Assembly (NCBI GenBank): GCA_002914845.1
Contig: JXTC01000042.1
Span: forward strand, 39,823 to 103,822
Source of the DNA: Trema orientale
Taxonomy: Eukaryota > Streptophyta > Magnoliopsida > Rosales > Cannabaceae
Length of the DNA: 64,000 nucleotides
Direction of reading: 5' to 3'
Part shown: positions 12,901-25,275 of the stretch, piece by piece
Numbering within the stretch: the first letter of the stretch is position 1
Layout: every line of letters begins with the position of its first letter
Program-made: the position numbers and the translations under genes
The notes under the pieces: model-generated
The model's database searches: none
The model's input: only the letters and a program-made list of their open reading frames with translations
What the model was told of the DNA's origin: nothing

Positions 12901-15900
12901 GACGGTCTGTGAAATAAATGAGAAGATTACGCCCTTTGTTAACTTAAAACTATTTTCTTTCCCTTGTATAACAATGAAGTTAACCATAAATTTGACCCTG
13001 AAACCCAGAATCATGTGGGTTGAGTCAACATTAACTTCAATGGCTACTAATGCCATGTAAGAAGAGTTGCAACCTCCCGGAACATATCATATGTATTTTT
13101 CTGTTCAGTTAATGTTTTGATCATCACACGTTTTCTAGAATTTAATATTTGCGAAAACTACAGCTTTAATCTTATGTTTCAGTTTATCCTTTGTTTGACT
13201 CTTGAGTTTTCAAAAATGACGAATATATAGCATTAGATTTGTAATGGTATCAATATTACTTCTTCTTTTTTTTTTTTCTGATGATCAATTGGGAGAAACC
13301 TCTCCCCATAAAAACATTTCAGAAAGGATAAATTTGTTATTTACTCCGGACAGACTTCTAACAATCAATTTGTTATTCCTAAAACTATAGGATCAAACCA
13401 AAGATAAACCCAAAACAGAGTGGATAAAATTGTGATTATGCCATACTAGAATAAGTTCCAATCATAATTTTCATATAAAAAGGAATCACAAAATAAGATT
13501 AAAGAACTCCCTTGAATATATAGAAGCCTCTCAAAACCTGTCAAAAACCATATGATACATGTAAAAATCGAAAACTTACTGGTTAGCGATTACTGTCGCT
13601 TTTGTTTGCAAATTAAGTACATCAAGAGCTGGTTTGAATGGAAAGGAGCATATTTGCGAATATCAAGGCCATTAATCACAAACTTATTATTCTTTTGGTA
13701 GATCTAGGGAAGCTGTTAAAGAGGTGGAAGTGCAAGCCGCTTGAAGTTGTTGTGTACTAAACTACGGCCCATAACGATTTCTGAATGAATTCAAGGCATT
13801 CCTATAACTAAGCCTTTATCACAAGATTACAACTACACTACAAAGAGGCTAAATTATAATCCTATTTTTATAACAGAACTTTAAGCTATTTCGAATAGGT
13901 ATAACTTCAAGCATAAATGATAGTCGTAATTATATATATTCAATAAAAAAAAATTCCAAATACCATCAAAATGATGATGAACCTTCAATATCTTTGTTTC
14001 TGAAGAAGATGAGTGACAGAAAACATACATCGTTGACAATTGAAGTTGTCCAAGCAAGGAAGAAGTCTGTTTGGAATGAGGACTGGAATGTATTAGCATT
14101 ATAACATGAAATATCGACATGTAGAGTGCATACGGAGAGCACAAATCATAACAATGATCGACAAGAATAATAATCTTACTGGTTCTTGAAAGAGGAACTC
14201 TGATATGTGTTTAACTTTTCAAGGCTGAAAGATTTGAAGAAGAAAATGCCAAGTCATATACAAAAGTAAAAAAAGAGCAATAGCAATATTAAAAGCCTAT
14301 CCTCACCTATGCCCCTTACAGGTTGCAGCTGGCCAAGTAAAGTTATTGTAAGATAGATCACTGCAAAAATAAACATAGATTTTCACACGTTTGTTTCAGA
14401 TGCTACAACGTGCTCTTCACGTGTATTTTTTGTCAAAAATGTAATAGTAGGTTACAATTTAGACAGTCCAGTGACCAAATTACTTCAAATCGCAAAGTTC
14501 AGGAGCTTAATTGCCACAATTAGAACTTTGAAGACCAAATTGCCACAAGTTGGATAGTTTAGGGATCATTTGTGCCATTAAACCTTAAAAATAACTTAAC
14601 ACAGCAAATATAAATCACCTAATTTGTACATAGAAGGTAGACATTTGTAGAGGCTATAAATGTGAGGATATATTTTTGCACAAGCCAAAGATACGATTAA
14701 AACTGCAAAAAGGCCATAGTCGGGGTATTTTTTTCTTTTTAAGTTAACCATATAATTATTCTCTTGAAGTCCGAAAGAAAAAAGTAGGTGTGATGCCACA
14801 AAATCTACTTCTTCCACCAAGATTACTTATACAGAATATTCCACCTTTCCTATCCAATGTGTTAAGAAACAGTGCATCATTAACTAAAAGGTTATTATTT
14901 TCCAGAAAAAGAAAAACTTAAAAAAAAAAGAAAAAAGACTAGAAAGTTATATTTTAGTTAAAGGATCAATATGTAAATAAACACAGACAGTCCATGATCA
15001 AGTTCCTTAAACAAAAGGAAGAAAGAAAGTACATCCAAGTTTAGGAACATACATATTGTGACCCTTGGAATTGAGGCGAAATGACTCGGGCACAGTTCCA
15101 TTGAGCTTGTTGCCCGCCAAAAATCTGATAATAAGCAAATTTGTTCAGCAACACCTAACAGCCGACGGAAATTTTAAAGCAATAATCTCATGAAAAACTT
15201 TGCAATGTCAAAACTTGAGTAAGCTTACACATGTTTTGCTGTGTTAGGTTTATAATACACTTCTCCTTCCAAGTTATTAAAGCTCAGGTCTCTGAGAGAA
15301 ATTTCCAAAAAGACATTTACAATAGGATTATAATGTTGCATGAAGTTACTCAAATACTTTGCTAAGCCAAACGAATAGAAGAAATGCTTTAAGGAGCATC
15401 ACTAGTTGGTGCGGTGAAATAGATATTTGACCATATCTCATTCTCGATTTCTATCAGCAATTTTCATAATTTTGATGGATTATCAAGTGTGTTACAGACC
15501 CTCCTGCTAAGAAGAGAGTCCCATGCAGCATTGAATACTATCATGTTTGTCATCATGAGTGAGTTATGCTAGCCCTTTTTTTAATATTTGGCACTTCCAA
15601 CACAATTTTTTATCAAAACTATAAAGAAAAACATCATAAAGCATGAAAAAACAAACAATAATTAGTCTAATTAGTATAATATGAGATCAGTTGATCTTGG
15701 TAAGTTGGCTTGCTTGGTAACAGTATTTCTTTTTCATTTTTAAAATTGAAGAACATCATGGAGATTTTTTTAAGCATCATGTTGAGAAAGTCTCTGTTTT
15801 TCGTCCTCTTTCTTTAAATAAAATGAATAAATGATAATTGTCACTAATCAGGCCCTATATATTATTAAACTTGTACATTGAAGGGGCAATAAAGGCCTAA

Positions 15901-17707
15901 TCTAACTGCTTTAACTGAACAGACCTCCAGAAAGTTCCCAACATAATTTTACCATATCAAGCAATCAAAGAAAAGAAGTTTCGAAAACTTACAACATGTC
16001 CATCTGAGGAATCATATCCCAGACTGAATCTGGGATTGTTCCAGATAAATTCATGTTTCTCAAGACCCTGGCAACAGTTTTCAGGTGACCTCAATCAAAT
16101 ACTCTGCATAACATATAATTCTATATCAATAATAAATATCAAAAAAGAAGCATGTTTCATACAAATTGATCCCCGATTTGTTGCTGCGTAGAGTAGGAAT
16201 GTCAGACTTTTCTCCAGCAATATCAGTGATCCTCCTATAAAAGATGAGTTGAAAACAATTAATTAGTTCAGTACCAAATTTTATAAAGCTGCTACGCATG
16301 TGTTAGTAAAATAAATTTAACAAGTTTCGTTTGCTCACAGGTCAAGCAAGTTCTCTAAATCATGAAAAATGGCAGCGGGGATAGGTCCTTTCAATCCAGT
16401 TGCATACAGTTCCCTTCATTACAGTAATATATAAAGACATATACATATATATACTTGCATATAGACATAAAAAAAAACAAGTGAAAATTCATAATTCCCT
16501 CTACATATTTCTCTTTACAATGAAATTGAACGACATATAGAGAAAGAATATTACAGTCTCCTGAGTTGAGTGAACTTCCCAATGAATTCCGGTATAGGGC
16601 CTTCGAAGTTATTATCACTTAGCCTTCTGCACATGACAAAGGGAAATTTATATGCTATTTTATGCATCTTAAATTATCACCACCTTAAAATACGTAAAGA
16701 CGTACACATATTAAAAGAGGAGATCAGCGGAGAAAAAAAAAGAAAGAAAAAACAATAGGAAGAAGAAAACAAAGATCAGAAAGTTACAGGTCCTGCAAAT
16801 TCTTCAGGTTTACGAGTGTATCCGGCAACCTTCCCACAAATTTATTGGAGGAAAAGATCCTGAGATTTATCAAAATTTCAGCATGGAAAACAGAGAACGT
16901 ATAAATTTGAAATCCAAGTAAAAATTAGAAACAAACTATATAAGGAATGACCTACAGGTGAGTTAGGTTGACCAGATACCCGATCTCCTTAGGAACACTA
17001 CCAGAAAAATTGTTGGCTTCAAAGCTTCTGCAATATTTCGTTGGTTTTCAACCAATATGCAGCAATGAGCGAGAAACAAACCCAAATATTAAACGTGCCT
17101 AGTACAAAATAGAACTCAAAGGCATTATGCTAAAACAAGAACGTTATGAAATTAAAACAAACCATACCAAAAAAAAAAAAACAACCAAAAAAAATTTGAA
17201 AACAAAATTAAAAAATAATCTCTCTTTTTCAAAACATTGGAGTAAAACTATACATACAAGTAAGTAAGACTTGGAAAACTTCCCCACTCTTTAGGAATCA
17301 TCCCGGATAAGCGGTTGGCAGTGAGAGAACTGCACAAGGATTTGAGGGTCAGCTCTGGAAACTGAAAACGAAAGCCGGATAGAACAGAAAAGAAGCACCA
17401 AATTAAGCCATTGATTTTTTTCCCCACTTAATTCATGCTTACATGAACTCCAAGTGCTTCATCGTACTCCATATTGTTGGAAGTGGCCCGTGAAGAAAGT
17501 TACGAGTAAAGTCACTGCGAATCCCAAAATAATGTGTGAAAAAAATATCTAAAAGAGCTTAGGCTCAGCTCACCAATAAGTCATTTCCACCATCACAAAT
17601 TAAAATGTGTCAGCAATTTTCTTATTAGGAAGAACTCGTTCGAAACATATCTCGTATCTTCATTGGGGCAAATTAACAAACATAGTGCGTGCGACCGAAA
17701 GGAAAAA

Positions 17708-17767
<60 letters not shown>

Positions 17768-20700
17768 TATACATGCATACGTAGGGAATTAAATGGACTC
17801 ACACTTTTACGAGGTAAGTAAGTTGAACAAGTTCAGGAGGAAGCGTGCCTGTGAGATGGAGATCCTTCAGACGTCTGTCAAGCAAAAGAAAAAGGTTTGG
17901 TGCTATAACCTAAAACTGTAATGTTTCTATTTTTCTTAGACAACTTTCTTAGCTACCAAACAAAGCTCACGTACAACTCTGTGATGTGACAGTCAGCGCC
18001 AACGCAGTAATCACAGGTGATGTTAGGGCCGGCGGAATAGGATTGGCAAGGGTCGTCTAATTTCCAACCGTCAGCCCCCATTGTCACAGCCATTTGCTGG
18101 AGTGTCCTTGCTGCAAAATTTATGAAAAATGTGTTTTACTTTGTACATTTTTTTCTCCTAGAATAATTAGTTATTTTGGAGTGGCAAAATTCTTCTTCTT
18201 TTTTCCCGTTAATACTAACATGCTAGAAACCGGTTAATGGGTAAAAGTCTAATTATTAAATAAATGCCTTTAATAGTTCTTTGTTTTTCTTTTGATATTT
18301 CCAAAACTATTTTGTTTTTGCATTTATTCATTAGCCTCATGAAATATTTTTAAAGTACATGTCCAAAAGGTATATAATTTCATATACGAAAATTTTTTTA
18401 GAAAGTGAATAAATTACTTGATCACTGCTCGCTAAAAGTCCTAACGGTGTTCATGTTAAAGGGGCAAAAAAGGTATTATTTTGTCATTTAAAAGATACTT
18501 GAACATAAAATGAAAAGTACCGAGACAAATTTACTAGGGCAACAAAATGACTAATTATCCTTTTCTCATATTCCCCCAATATCAAAATAATAATAACATT
18601 CATTTTCAAACTAAAAGAAATGAAACTGTAATCTATCACTGAGAGTGGAGAATAAAGAATCAAAGAATATGAAGGCAATATTAGTAGGATCAAATCTTTT
18701 AACTTCTATTATGTTGAGAAGTAATTGATGTATCGTACTTTTATTTAGCAACTCAGTGTATACCCTTATCTTTATCATTTATCAGCCCCTTTAATTTGGG
18801 AAGGATGGGAAACTGGAGGAACAGAAAGTCATAGCAACTAAAGGTATTGAATTTCACTTACTATAGCGAGCAGACCTTCTTTCTTCTAATTCGTTTAGAC
18901 TATCCTCTTGGTCTTTTTTTTTTTTTTTTTTGGTGATTTTATAGAATTAGAGTGTAACTTTAGGGTTTAACGACTTTCATACTTTTTTTTAATTATTTGT
19001 TCCCATCCATTGATTTTTTTTTCTAGTGTTCCCTTTTTGTAATTTTTTTTAAACAAATCTGTTATTATAATATAAAAAACCTTTACAATAACAGATTGAC
19101 TTGGAAGAGAAAGTTTTCCAATAGATAAACTAACTCTCCACTTCTAAAGCTATCCTAGCCAATCCACAAGTACACAAATTAACTAAGATGCATGGAAAAA
19201 AGAAAAAAAAAATTAAATGCATTCAACAGTAAACAAATTGTCAATGCACCTGACTCTAATAATTGGAGATTTCCAGTCAATATATCCCTTTTAGTAATTT
19301 AATATATAAGAAAAATTATAATTAAAATATGAGTGTATAAATGGGAGTTATATTTGCACCCGCAAGTGCATAAAAGCACTTTTTTTTTTCTCAATTTTTA
19401 ATTACATATTTATCCTTAAGTAAAAAGACCAAAATATACGATTTATATATAACTTTATTAATAAAAACACCCCATTATATTATAATACAAAAATTTCATT
19501 AAACTTTCTCTACTAACATCATACCTCCAGTCCTTATTATAATTTCATTATTTATAATTAATTATTATTATTATTCTGAATTTTATTCATCAATTCAGAA
19601 AGATAATGCGATGGCGTTGGTGAAAAAGGGCGGCCGAATTCTCTTTGAAAGGAAAAAAGGGCCTTAATTCTCAACTCCATATACAGATACAAAGTAATTT
19701 AAATTTTATTAAGTCCTAAATTAGAATGCTGCGTTCGAACCTTTTTTTTCCCTTCATTCAAAATCACAGTTGTTATTTTTTTAGAGTTTTTTTTTTTTTT
19801 TCCTTTGAAATTAAGGAAATATCTATTTTCAGAATGATAAGGGTGCCATACTAAAAATTACAATTTTGAAAATATTTCGTGAGGTTAATTTAGATTGTGG
19901 ATGCCTTTATGCTACTTGGGGGCTAGTCACAAATATATAGCACTTGTGTAAAAAAATGTAAATAATTTTAGAACGTAATGAATGCAAATATTATAGTAAA
20001 AGATATAAAAATGACAGAAAATACCAAAAGCCAAAGTCTCCAATTAGCAACAATGACTAAAAAAATCCATAAGGAAATGAAAGGGCAGAAAAGAGAAAGA
20101 CTTTCTCTTTCATGTGTTTATATACTAATTAGTTATACGTGAAAAAGAATCATTGTCTTCTGATCCATTCATTATTTTTTATTCCCTTCTATTATTTTTC
20201 CTCTCTATTCCTTTTTTACTCATTCCTTTATGGATTCAAGTCATTGGATGGTAAATTACACGTTGATAGTAAATCAATGAATACGTGGAATCGCCCTTTT
20301 AAGTGAATTTCCTTTCTTAGTCCCCTTTTTTTCATTTTTTTCTTAAAGAAGGCTCTCTTTAAGTTTAGCATGAATATTAATACACAACTAAAACTAGATT
20401 CATCACAACACTGAAATGATTCGAATAAAAAAGAAAACAAAAACCAAGATGAATCAAAATAAAAACAAAAACTGGCTAGAATCCTAATTAGCAACCTGAG
20501 ATATCTAACAAACGCATGAAAAGAATTTCAAATAAGTATCTCTATTATAAATCTCGTGAACCTATATTAACATAAGATAATTTTTTTATTTCTTAATAAA
20601 AGAAAAGAAAAAGATAGTACCAAAGAAAATGAGATGGAGGAAAAAAAAGAGAGAGAGAGAGAGAGAGAGAAAGAACGAGGATTATCCAAGGCAAAGAGAA

Positions 20701-22530
20701 CTTCATTCTCACTCACGTGATGTCGACTCTTAAACACAGTTGAGAGATCAAACCTCTCCGGAGCTTTATCGTCAACGTTTCTTATTTATTTATTTATTGA
20801 ATATTTGTTTGAAATTGTTTTCAATAATTTTGTTAAATTTTTGTTACCTGATTTTATTTTTTGAAATTGTGTTCAAGAATTGAGTGTGAAGTACTTATTT
20901 TGTTGATTGCTTAGACAGATATGTGCAGAGAGATTTTGGGGCCGTTTGTTTCGCCCATTCCATTCCATTGGAATGGAAAATCCATTTGAATGGGTGTTTG
21001 TTTCAACAATTCTAAATTTTCCATTCAAATGGTCTTTTGGAATGATTGTTTGTTTCAACAATTTAGTTTTTCCATTCAAATGGTTCATCAGTCACATCAA
21101 CTATTTGAATGGATTTTTGTGTCTTGGATGAGAATGGAGGGAAAGAGGTATTTTTGAATGGTCCATTCCAATACTCTCATTCTAATTATAACCCATTCCA
21201 CAATTTCCATTCAAATACACACATTCAAATAGGCGAACCAAACGGGGCATTTTGTTAATTTGATGAATTTAAAAGCAGTTTTGAAGCGATTCGTTAAAGG
21301 AAAAAAAGTAGTAATTTTATCAAGGGTTCTTTGGGGCCGTTTGGTTCGCCCATTCCATTCCATTGGAATGGAAAATCCATTTGAATGGGTGTTTGTTTCA
21401 ACAACTCTAAATTTTCCATTCAAATGGTCTTTTGGAATGAGTGTTTGTTTCAACAATTTAGTTTTTCCATTCAAATGGTTCATCAGTCACATCAACTGTT
21501 TGAATGGATTTTTGTGTCTTGGATGAGAATGGAGGGGAAGAGGTGTTTTTGAATGGTCTATTCCAATACTCCCATTCCAATTATAACCCATTCCACAATT
21601 TCCATTCAAATACACACATTCAAATAGGGGAAACAAACGGGGCCAAATTAATTACAGAATTACTATATTTACACCCAGAGACATAAAGACACCTATTGTA
21701 TTACCAGATGACTAAAGTGGACAACCTATTAATAAAACCAACCGTTTTGGGCCGTTTGGTTCGCCATTTATTTTTTCTACACTCACATTTCATTAATTCT
21801 TCTCTCTCTCTATCCATTTTCAACCTCCTCCTTCAATAATCTTAATCTCCCATCCATGCATCCTCTCCATCAAATCCCTCCTCTCGCACGCGTCCTTTCT
21901 TCCCCCGCTCTTCGGTTCTACGTTAGCATTTTCTATTTAATCTATCTTTTAACATCTTTCCAAAAATAACTTACAAAAATGCTCTCTGTATCTCTTACTT
22001 TGATCTTGTTAATTTTTGGAATTCTCTTATTACTGATTTTTTTTTTTCTTTTTTGAAATGACTCTTATCTCTGATTTTTACTTTGCCTAACAAACGAAGA
22101 ACAATATTGATTTGACTGCCCAAAAAAAACGAAAGGAAAAAACAGCAAAAATTCAAAGAAACCTATGAGACAACAAAGACCCTTGAACTAGACCTCAGAC
22201 CGTCCAGCCTAACCCGAAAAATTAGGTTGGACTTCGGCCGCACATGGACTCCCGACCCAACTAGCATATCTACACAATAGTACCATATTCTTATTTTGCA
22301 GCTAATAAATTGCATATATATGTAACAAAAGCAAAACGTAAAGAGAGTAGTTAAATTAAGAATACATTTAGCTTAACTTTAATATTAATAATTTAAGAAA
22401 AAATCGATCGGTACTAACCTTCATCAGGATGAAGACGTTTAGCAAATGTTAGCAGTCCCAAACAACTCAAGACAATCAGCCAACATGATACTAGACACCA
22501 TTTCTTAACAGTGTCGAAGAAGTTAACCAT
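9806..22530 (-). CDS. LRR/malectin receptor-like Ser/Thr kinase (LRR-VIII-2), copy A
   Basis: Complete gene of 25 exons, all with GT-AG introns, joining to 3108 nt (1035 codons plus stop). Exons 5' to 3': 22530-22419, 18110-17975, 17874-17803, 17514-17443, 17329-17258, 17027-16956, 16859-16788, 16626-16555, 16413-16339, 16234-16163, 16067-15993, 15291-15229, 15124-15053, 14360-14307, 14224-14180, 14066-14029, 12906-12524, 12385-12184, 11831-11811, 11715-11584, 11450-11332, 11195-10985, 10877-10646, 10524-10374, 10288-9806. Domains: signal peptide (about 1-30), Cys-capped leucine-rich repeats encoded largely by 72-75-bp exons (about 80-380), malectin domain (about 393-586, starting LHINCGG), one membrane helix (about 601-623), kinase (about 661-935). 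Kinase motifs seen: GEGGFG 668-673, Lys689 in IAVK, HRD with Asp785, DFG with Asp803, APE 829-831; it is an RD kinase. Family members such as Arabidopsis RFK1 and LIK1 act at the plasma membrane; the ligand here is unknown. No lesion was found. Confidence 0.93.
14430..14580. repeat. Dispersed repeat fragment in intron 13 of copy A
   Basis: The stretch reads as alternating phrases around AATTGCCACAA and AGTTCAGG / AGTTTAGGGATCA. These resemble terminal phrases of common plant non-autonomous elements. No complete pair of ends could be drawn. Confidence 0.35.
17716..17764. repeat. TA microsatellite in intron 3 of copy A
   Basis: A run of about 24 TA units lies 39 bp from the splice donor of exon 3 (intron donor at 17801-17802). 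Length variation is likely between individuals. Confidence 0.95.
20649..20670 (+). repeat. GA microsatellite
   Basis: About 11 GA units lie within a longer purine-rich stretch (20640-20680), inside intron 1 of copy A. Confidence 0.9.
20935..21248 (+). mobile_element. MITE, copy 1, with GGGCCGTTTG termini
   Basis: Begins TTTGGGGCCGTTTG and ends in AACGGGGC preceded by GGCGAACCAA, forming terminal inverted repeats. The interior is rich in CATTCAAATGG and its complement. The GGGCCGTTTGGTTCG terminus is the style of PIF/Harbinger- or hAT-derived MITEs. No clear target duplication was seen. Confidence 0.75.
21330..21647 (+). mobile_element. MITE, copy 2 of the same family
   Basis: Begins TTTGGGGCCGTTTGGTTCGCC and ends CAAACGGGGCCAAA, giving a terminal inverted repeat of about 14 bp. 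By eye it is nearly identical to the copy 82 bp away, including ATCAGTCACATCAACT. Non-coding. Confidence 0.8.
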
Positions 22531-22649
22531 ATTGTATGGAATCGGAGAAGTTCTTCAATTACTGGAAAATACTTTTATAAATGTACGTATAAATTATTCT
22601 GTTGAGACTGACCTATATGAATAAACCTCTTATAGATTATGATCTCTCT

Positions 22650-22664
22650 TGTGAAGTAAATATA
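22650..22664 (-). promoter_or_regulatory. Putative TATA region of copy A
   Basis: The minus strand reads TATATTTACTTCACA, about 120 bp upstream of the start codon. Copy B has TATATACTTCACA at the same relative place (52427-52439), and patches such as TATTTTCCAGTAAT are also shared. Conservation between paralogues supports a core promoter and 5' UTR. The exact start site is not visible. Confidence 0.45.
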
Positions 22665-22678
22665 TACATATATATATT

Positions 22679-22872
22679 TGGCTTAAATGGTTACAACAAT
22701 ATTTATCCATGGATGGTTACAATGGTTTAAGCCGTTAGATCTATATCCTACGGTGGTGATTAGTTTGGTGGTTGGCCAAAAAAATTTAATGCTGATCAAA
22801 AAAATTTAATGCTATCACTACTTTTTTAAGTACCCATCCATGGTCACAAAAAAATTGTAACCATTGAGAAGT
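22679..22872. mobile_element. MITE-like inverted-repeat element upstream of copy A
   Basis: The left end reads AAATGGTTACAAC then ATCCATGGATGG. In reverse complement the right end reads CAATGGTTACAAT then CCATGGATGGG. The pair forms terminal inverted repeats of about 40 bp around a core containing GCCGTTAGATC. It lies 150-340 bp upstream of the copy A start codon. Confidence 0.65.
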
Positions 22873-22879
22873 CTTCCAT

Positions 22880-23066
22880 ATATATATATAGGGGATGGCT
22901 ATGGTAGGGGCGTCCCTACGTAGGGTCATGCCTTAATTATCGTTGGATGGGAATCTGTGGGGAATAACGGGAATCTGTGGAGAATCTATTTATATACAGA
23001 TTCCCATCCAACGGTGAATAGACAGAGTCGGGTGCCCCTACTGTAGACGCGCCCATATATATATAT
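22880..23066. mobile_element. Foldback/MITE element with an 18-bp perfect palindrome arm
   Basis: The interior arms CGTTGGATGGGAATCTGT (22941-22958) and their exact complement (22996-23013) can form a strong hairpin. The outer ends share TATATATA then GGG and GTAGGGGC in inverted orientation. It sits beside the previous MITE. Confidence 0.7.
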
Positions 23067-24755
23067 GGTATATGAAAAAATTTTGTAATGTACATTTTAT
23101 TCGATGCACTTTCGGAATCTAGCAATCAAATGTTAGACAGATCGATTAAAGTCAAGGCTCATAAAGGCTGAAAGTGACTCATATTTGCAGCGTACTACGT
23201 ACCACTTGAATTATACTGATCACTAGTGGAATTTATGATAATAATAGATAACTAATTTCGTGGCGACGTACTGTTCATCTTGCAGGTAATACTAAATATA
23301 GGTCCTAAATTGATTGAATATATGTGGTTCGTTCCATGCATTTTAATAGTCAAGGTAGAGGAAAAAAAAAAATTTAAGGAAAGAGGATATTTACATTAGC
23401 GGCACCATTCACTTCCCCAAAGCACCCAAAAGATAGAGTAGGGACTCGAACATTTGTCCTATTCCCTGGGGGCCCCGAAAAAAAATGAAGACTGCCAATT
23501 TGATTTTTTTTTTCCCTGTTATATTATGATCTATAAATTGACGTGTTTGATGCATTCAACCAATCTCAGTTCTTCATTTTTGTAGGATCTTATTATGAGG
23601 CTCACAAAAATAAATGGCTAAGATGCAAGAAGTACGACTATTTTCTAGCAGCACTTATAAATAAATAATAGTTAATAAACATTTTATTTATGCCTTTTTT
23701 ATTTGTATTTATCGTTTGATTTGAATGAAGGATTTGCTATGAGTTTATGTAGCTGAATAAAAATGAGGAACTATTTCTATCTAATTATTAAAAGAGTGCG
23801 TAGACTTTCATCCAAGTCTTCGTTGCATTCTAGATATGGTCAATAATGTAGATCATTCATATTGAAGGACTCTTCCTCTAAATACACTTGTCTAGTCTCT
23901 TTCAACAATTTTGACTATGAAATCTTAGAACTCAGGCTCTATGCAATCACGTCTGCCCGCTTCTTTATGTACTACCTACCAATTAGTATACCAAAAACAA
24001 TATTAGGCCTGATAAAAATCGGTTTACATACATATTATGTAATCAACTAGTAGTAACTATCAGCACTGCAAAATTCTATGTCATCTTTTCTGACTTGACT
24101 TTTCTATCGTTAGTAAAACGCAATAAAGTACCTTGAAAAAGAAAAAGACCCTTTAAATATTTATCACACAAAATAATAAACTCTCAAATGAAGATAAACT
24201 AAGAGAGACAATTAGTAATAAGCTGCAACATAGGGTCACAACCATACTCAATCAATTATTAAAAAAAAAAAAAAAAGGTGAATATTTAGCATCCTCGTTG
24301 AAGTTGGCTTGAGCTTTCGCAATCTTATCTTTTAACGATTATAGAATGATTGAATTAAAAGGGGTAACTTGCTATGGAATGTATGCATATAAAGAATAGG
24401 ACTGTTGAGTTGATCAGTAAATGAGTTTGACTTAATAGTCTGTTTTTGCTTTTCAGTCATCGTACGTGTTCATTTACTATGTTTTGGTCTCCTTGGGTGT
24501 CGTTCCAATTGAGTTGTTACATTTTTCTTCATCTTGAAGCTGTCAAACAAAACCGTTTTTGCCTTGTAATTTCGCTCGTACTAATTCAAACTATTTTATT
24601 TCCCGTTGTCGTGGTCCGCTACAATTATGGCAATGAAAAAACACACATTGCAAAATATATTGGATTAGTTCTCTTGCCCTTTGTGTCGGCAGCCAGAATA
24701 GTTTTCTTGACTTCGTATGATCAGCAAGTTAATATAATAGATTAAGCTTTAGTAT
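23067..24755. other. Intergenic DNA without a recognised gene
   Basis: Between the promoter-side MITEs of copy A and a long-TIR element. A 99-residue plus-strand open frame (24446-24745) has two hydrophobic stretches but no motif that identifies it, and it is left unannotated. Confidence 0.5.
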
Positions 24756-24759
24756 CGGG

Positions 24760-25275
24760 ACAATTACATTTTTTATAGCTCGTATTTTGACTATTTGTTC
24801 AATTTATATCTTGTACTTTTGCTATGATCATTATTGACATTCATATTTAAAATTTGATAACAAATTTATATTCTTACTGAGTGAAATACTAATTTTAATA
24901 ATTGAGTTTACTAAATACTTTTTTAAAATTCAAAGATAACACATATAAAAACAATTTAAATTTGAAACTAAGTAAAATTAATAACCAAACATAACAAATA
25001 CTAAAAGTGGCAGAAACTTACATTCTTTTTAATATTTGTTAATCTAGTTATTAATTTCAAATAAGCTTTAAATTTGAATTATTTTTTAAATATATCTGTA
25101 CTTAAAATTTAAAAGGGTATTTTAGTATATTTAGCGGTTAAAATTAGCGTTGGACCAAAAAAAGATAAAATTTATTACAAATTTAAAATATAAAGGTCAA
25201 TGTTAATAATAATTAAAATGTAACTTATAAACTAAACAAATAATCAAAATACAAGACATAGAAAAATGTAAGTAA
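24760..25275. mobile_element. Mutator-like non-autonomous element with about 110-bp TIRs
   Basis: The left end (TTACATTTTTTATAG, CTCGTATTTTGACTATTTG, AATTTATA) and the reverse complement of the right end (TTACATTTTTCTATG, CTTGTATTTTGATTATTTG, GTTTATAAG) match over roughly 110 bp by eye. Long TIRs without a coding core suggest a MULE-type MITE. A relative lies at 44304-44660. Confidence 0.7.

Larger units (their letters stand above)
18111..22418 (-). other. Intron 1 of copy A (4.3 kb)
   Basis: Separates the signal-peptide exon from the first ectodomain exon. It contains homopolymer tracts, a GA microsatellite (20649-20670), a pair of related MITEs and a third TIR fragment (about 21746-21770). 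No alternative coding exon was seen. Confidence 0.8.

Noticed and set aside
13570..13620. Candidate linker exon of copy A between repeats and malectin domain
   Set aside because: It has splice-like borders but an in-frame stop. A better exon at 14029-14066 restores frame and Cys pattern and matches copy B.
17593..17802. Open frames on both strands over the TA run
   Set aside because: They are translations of a TA microsatellite (Tyr/Ile repeats).
20873..21526. Open frames on both strands in intron 1 of copy A (for example 88-90 residues)
   Set aside because: They repeat because the underlying MITE is duplicated; both strands are open owing to its CATTCAAATGG content, and there is no protein-like signal.
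24446..24745. 99-residue plus-strand open frame with two hydrophobic stretches
   Set aside because: No recognisable family motif, no clear promoter or splice context, and no second copy. It could be a relic of a membrane protein, but the sequence does not support a call.
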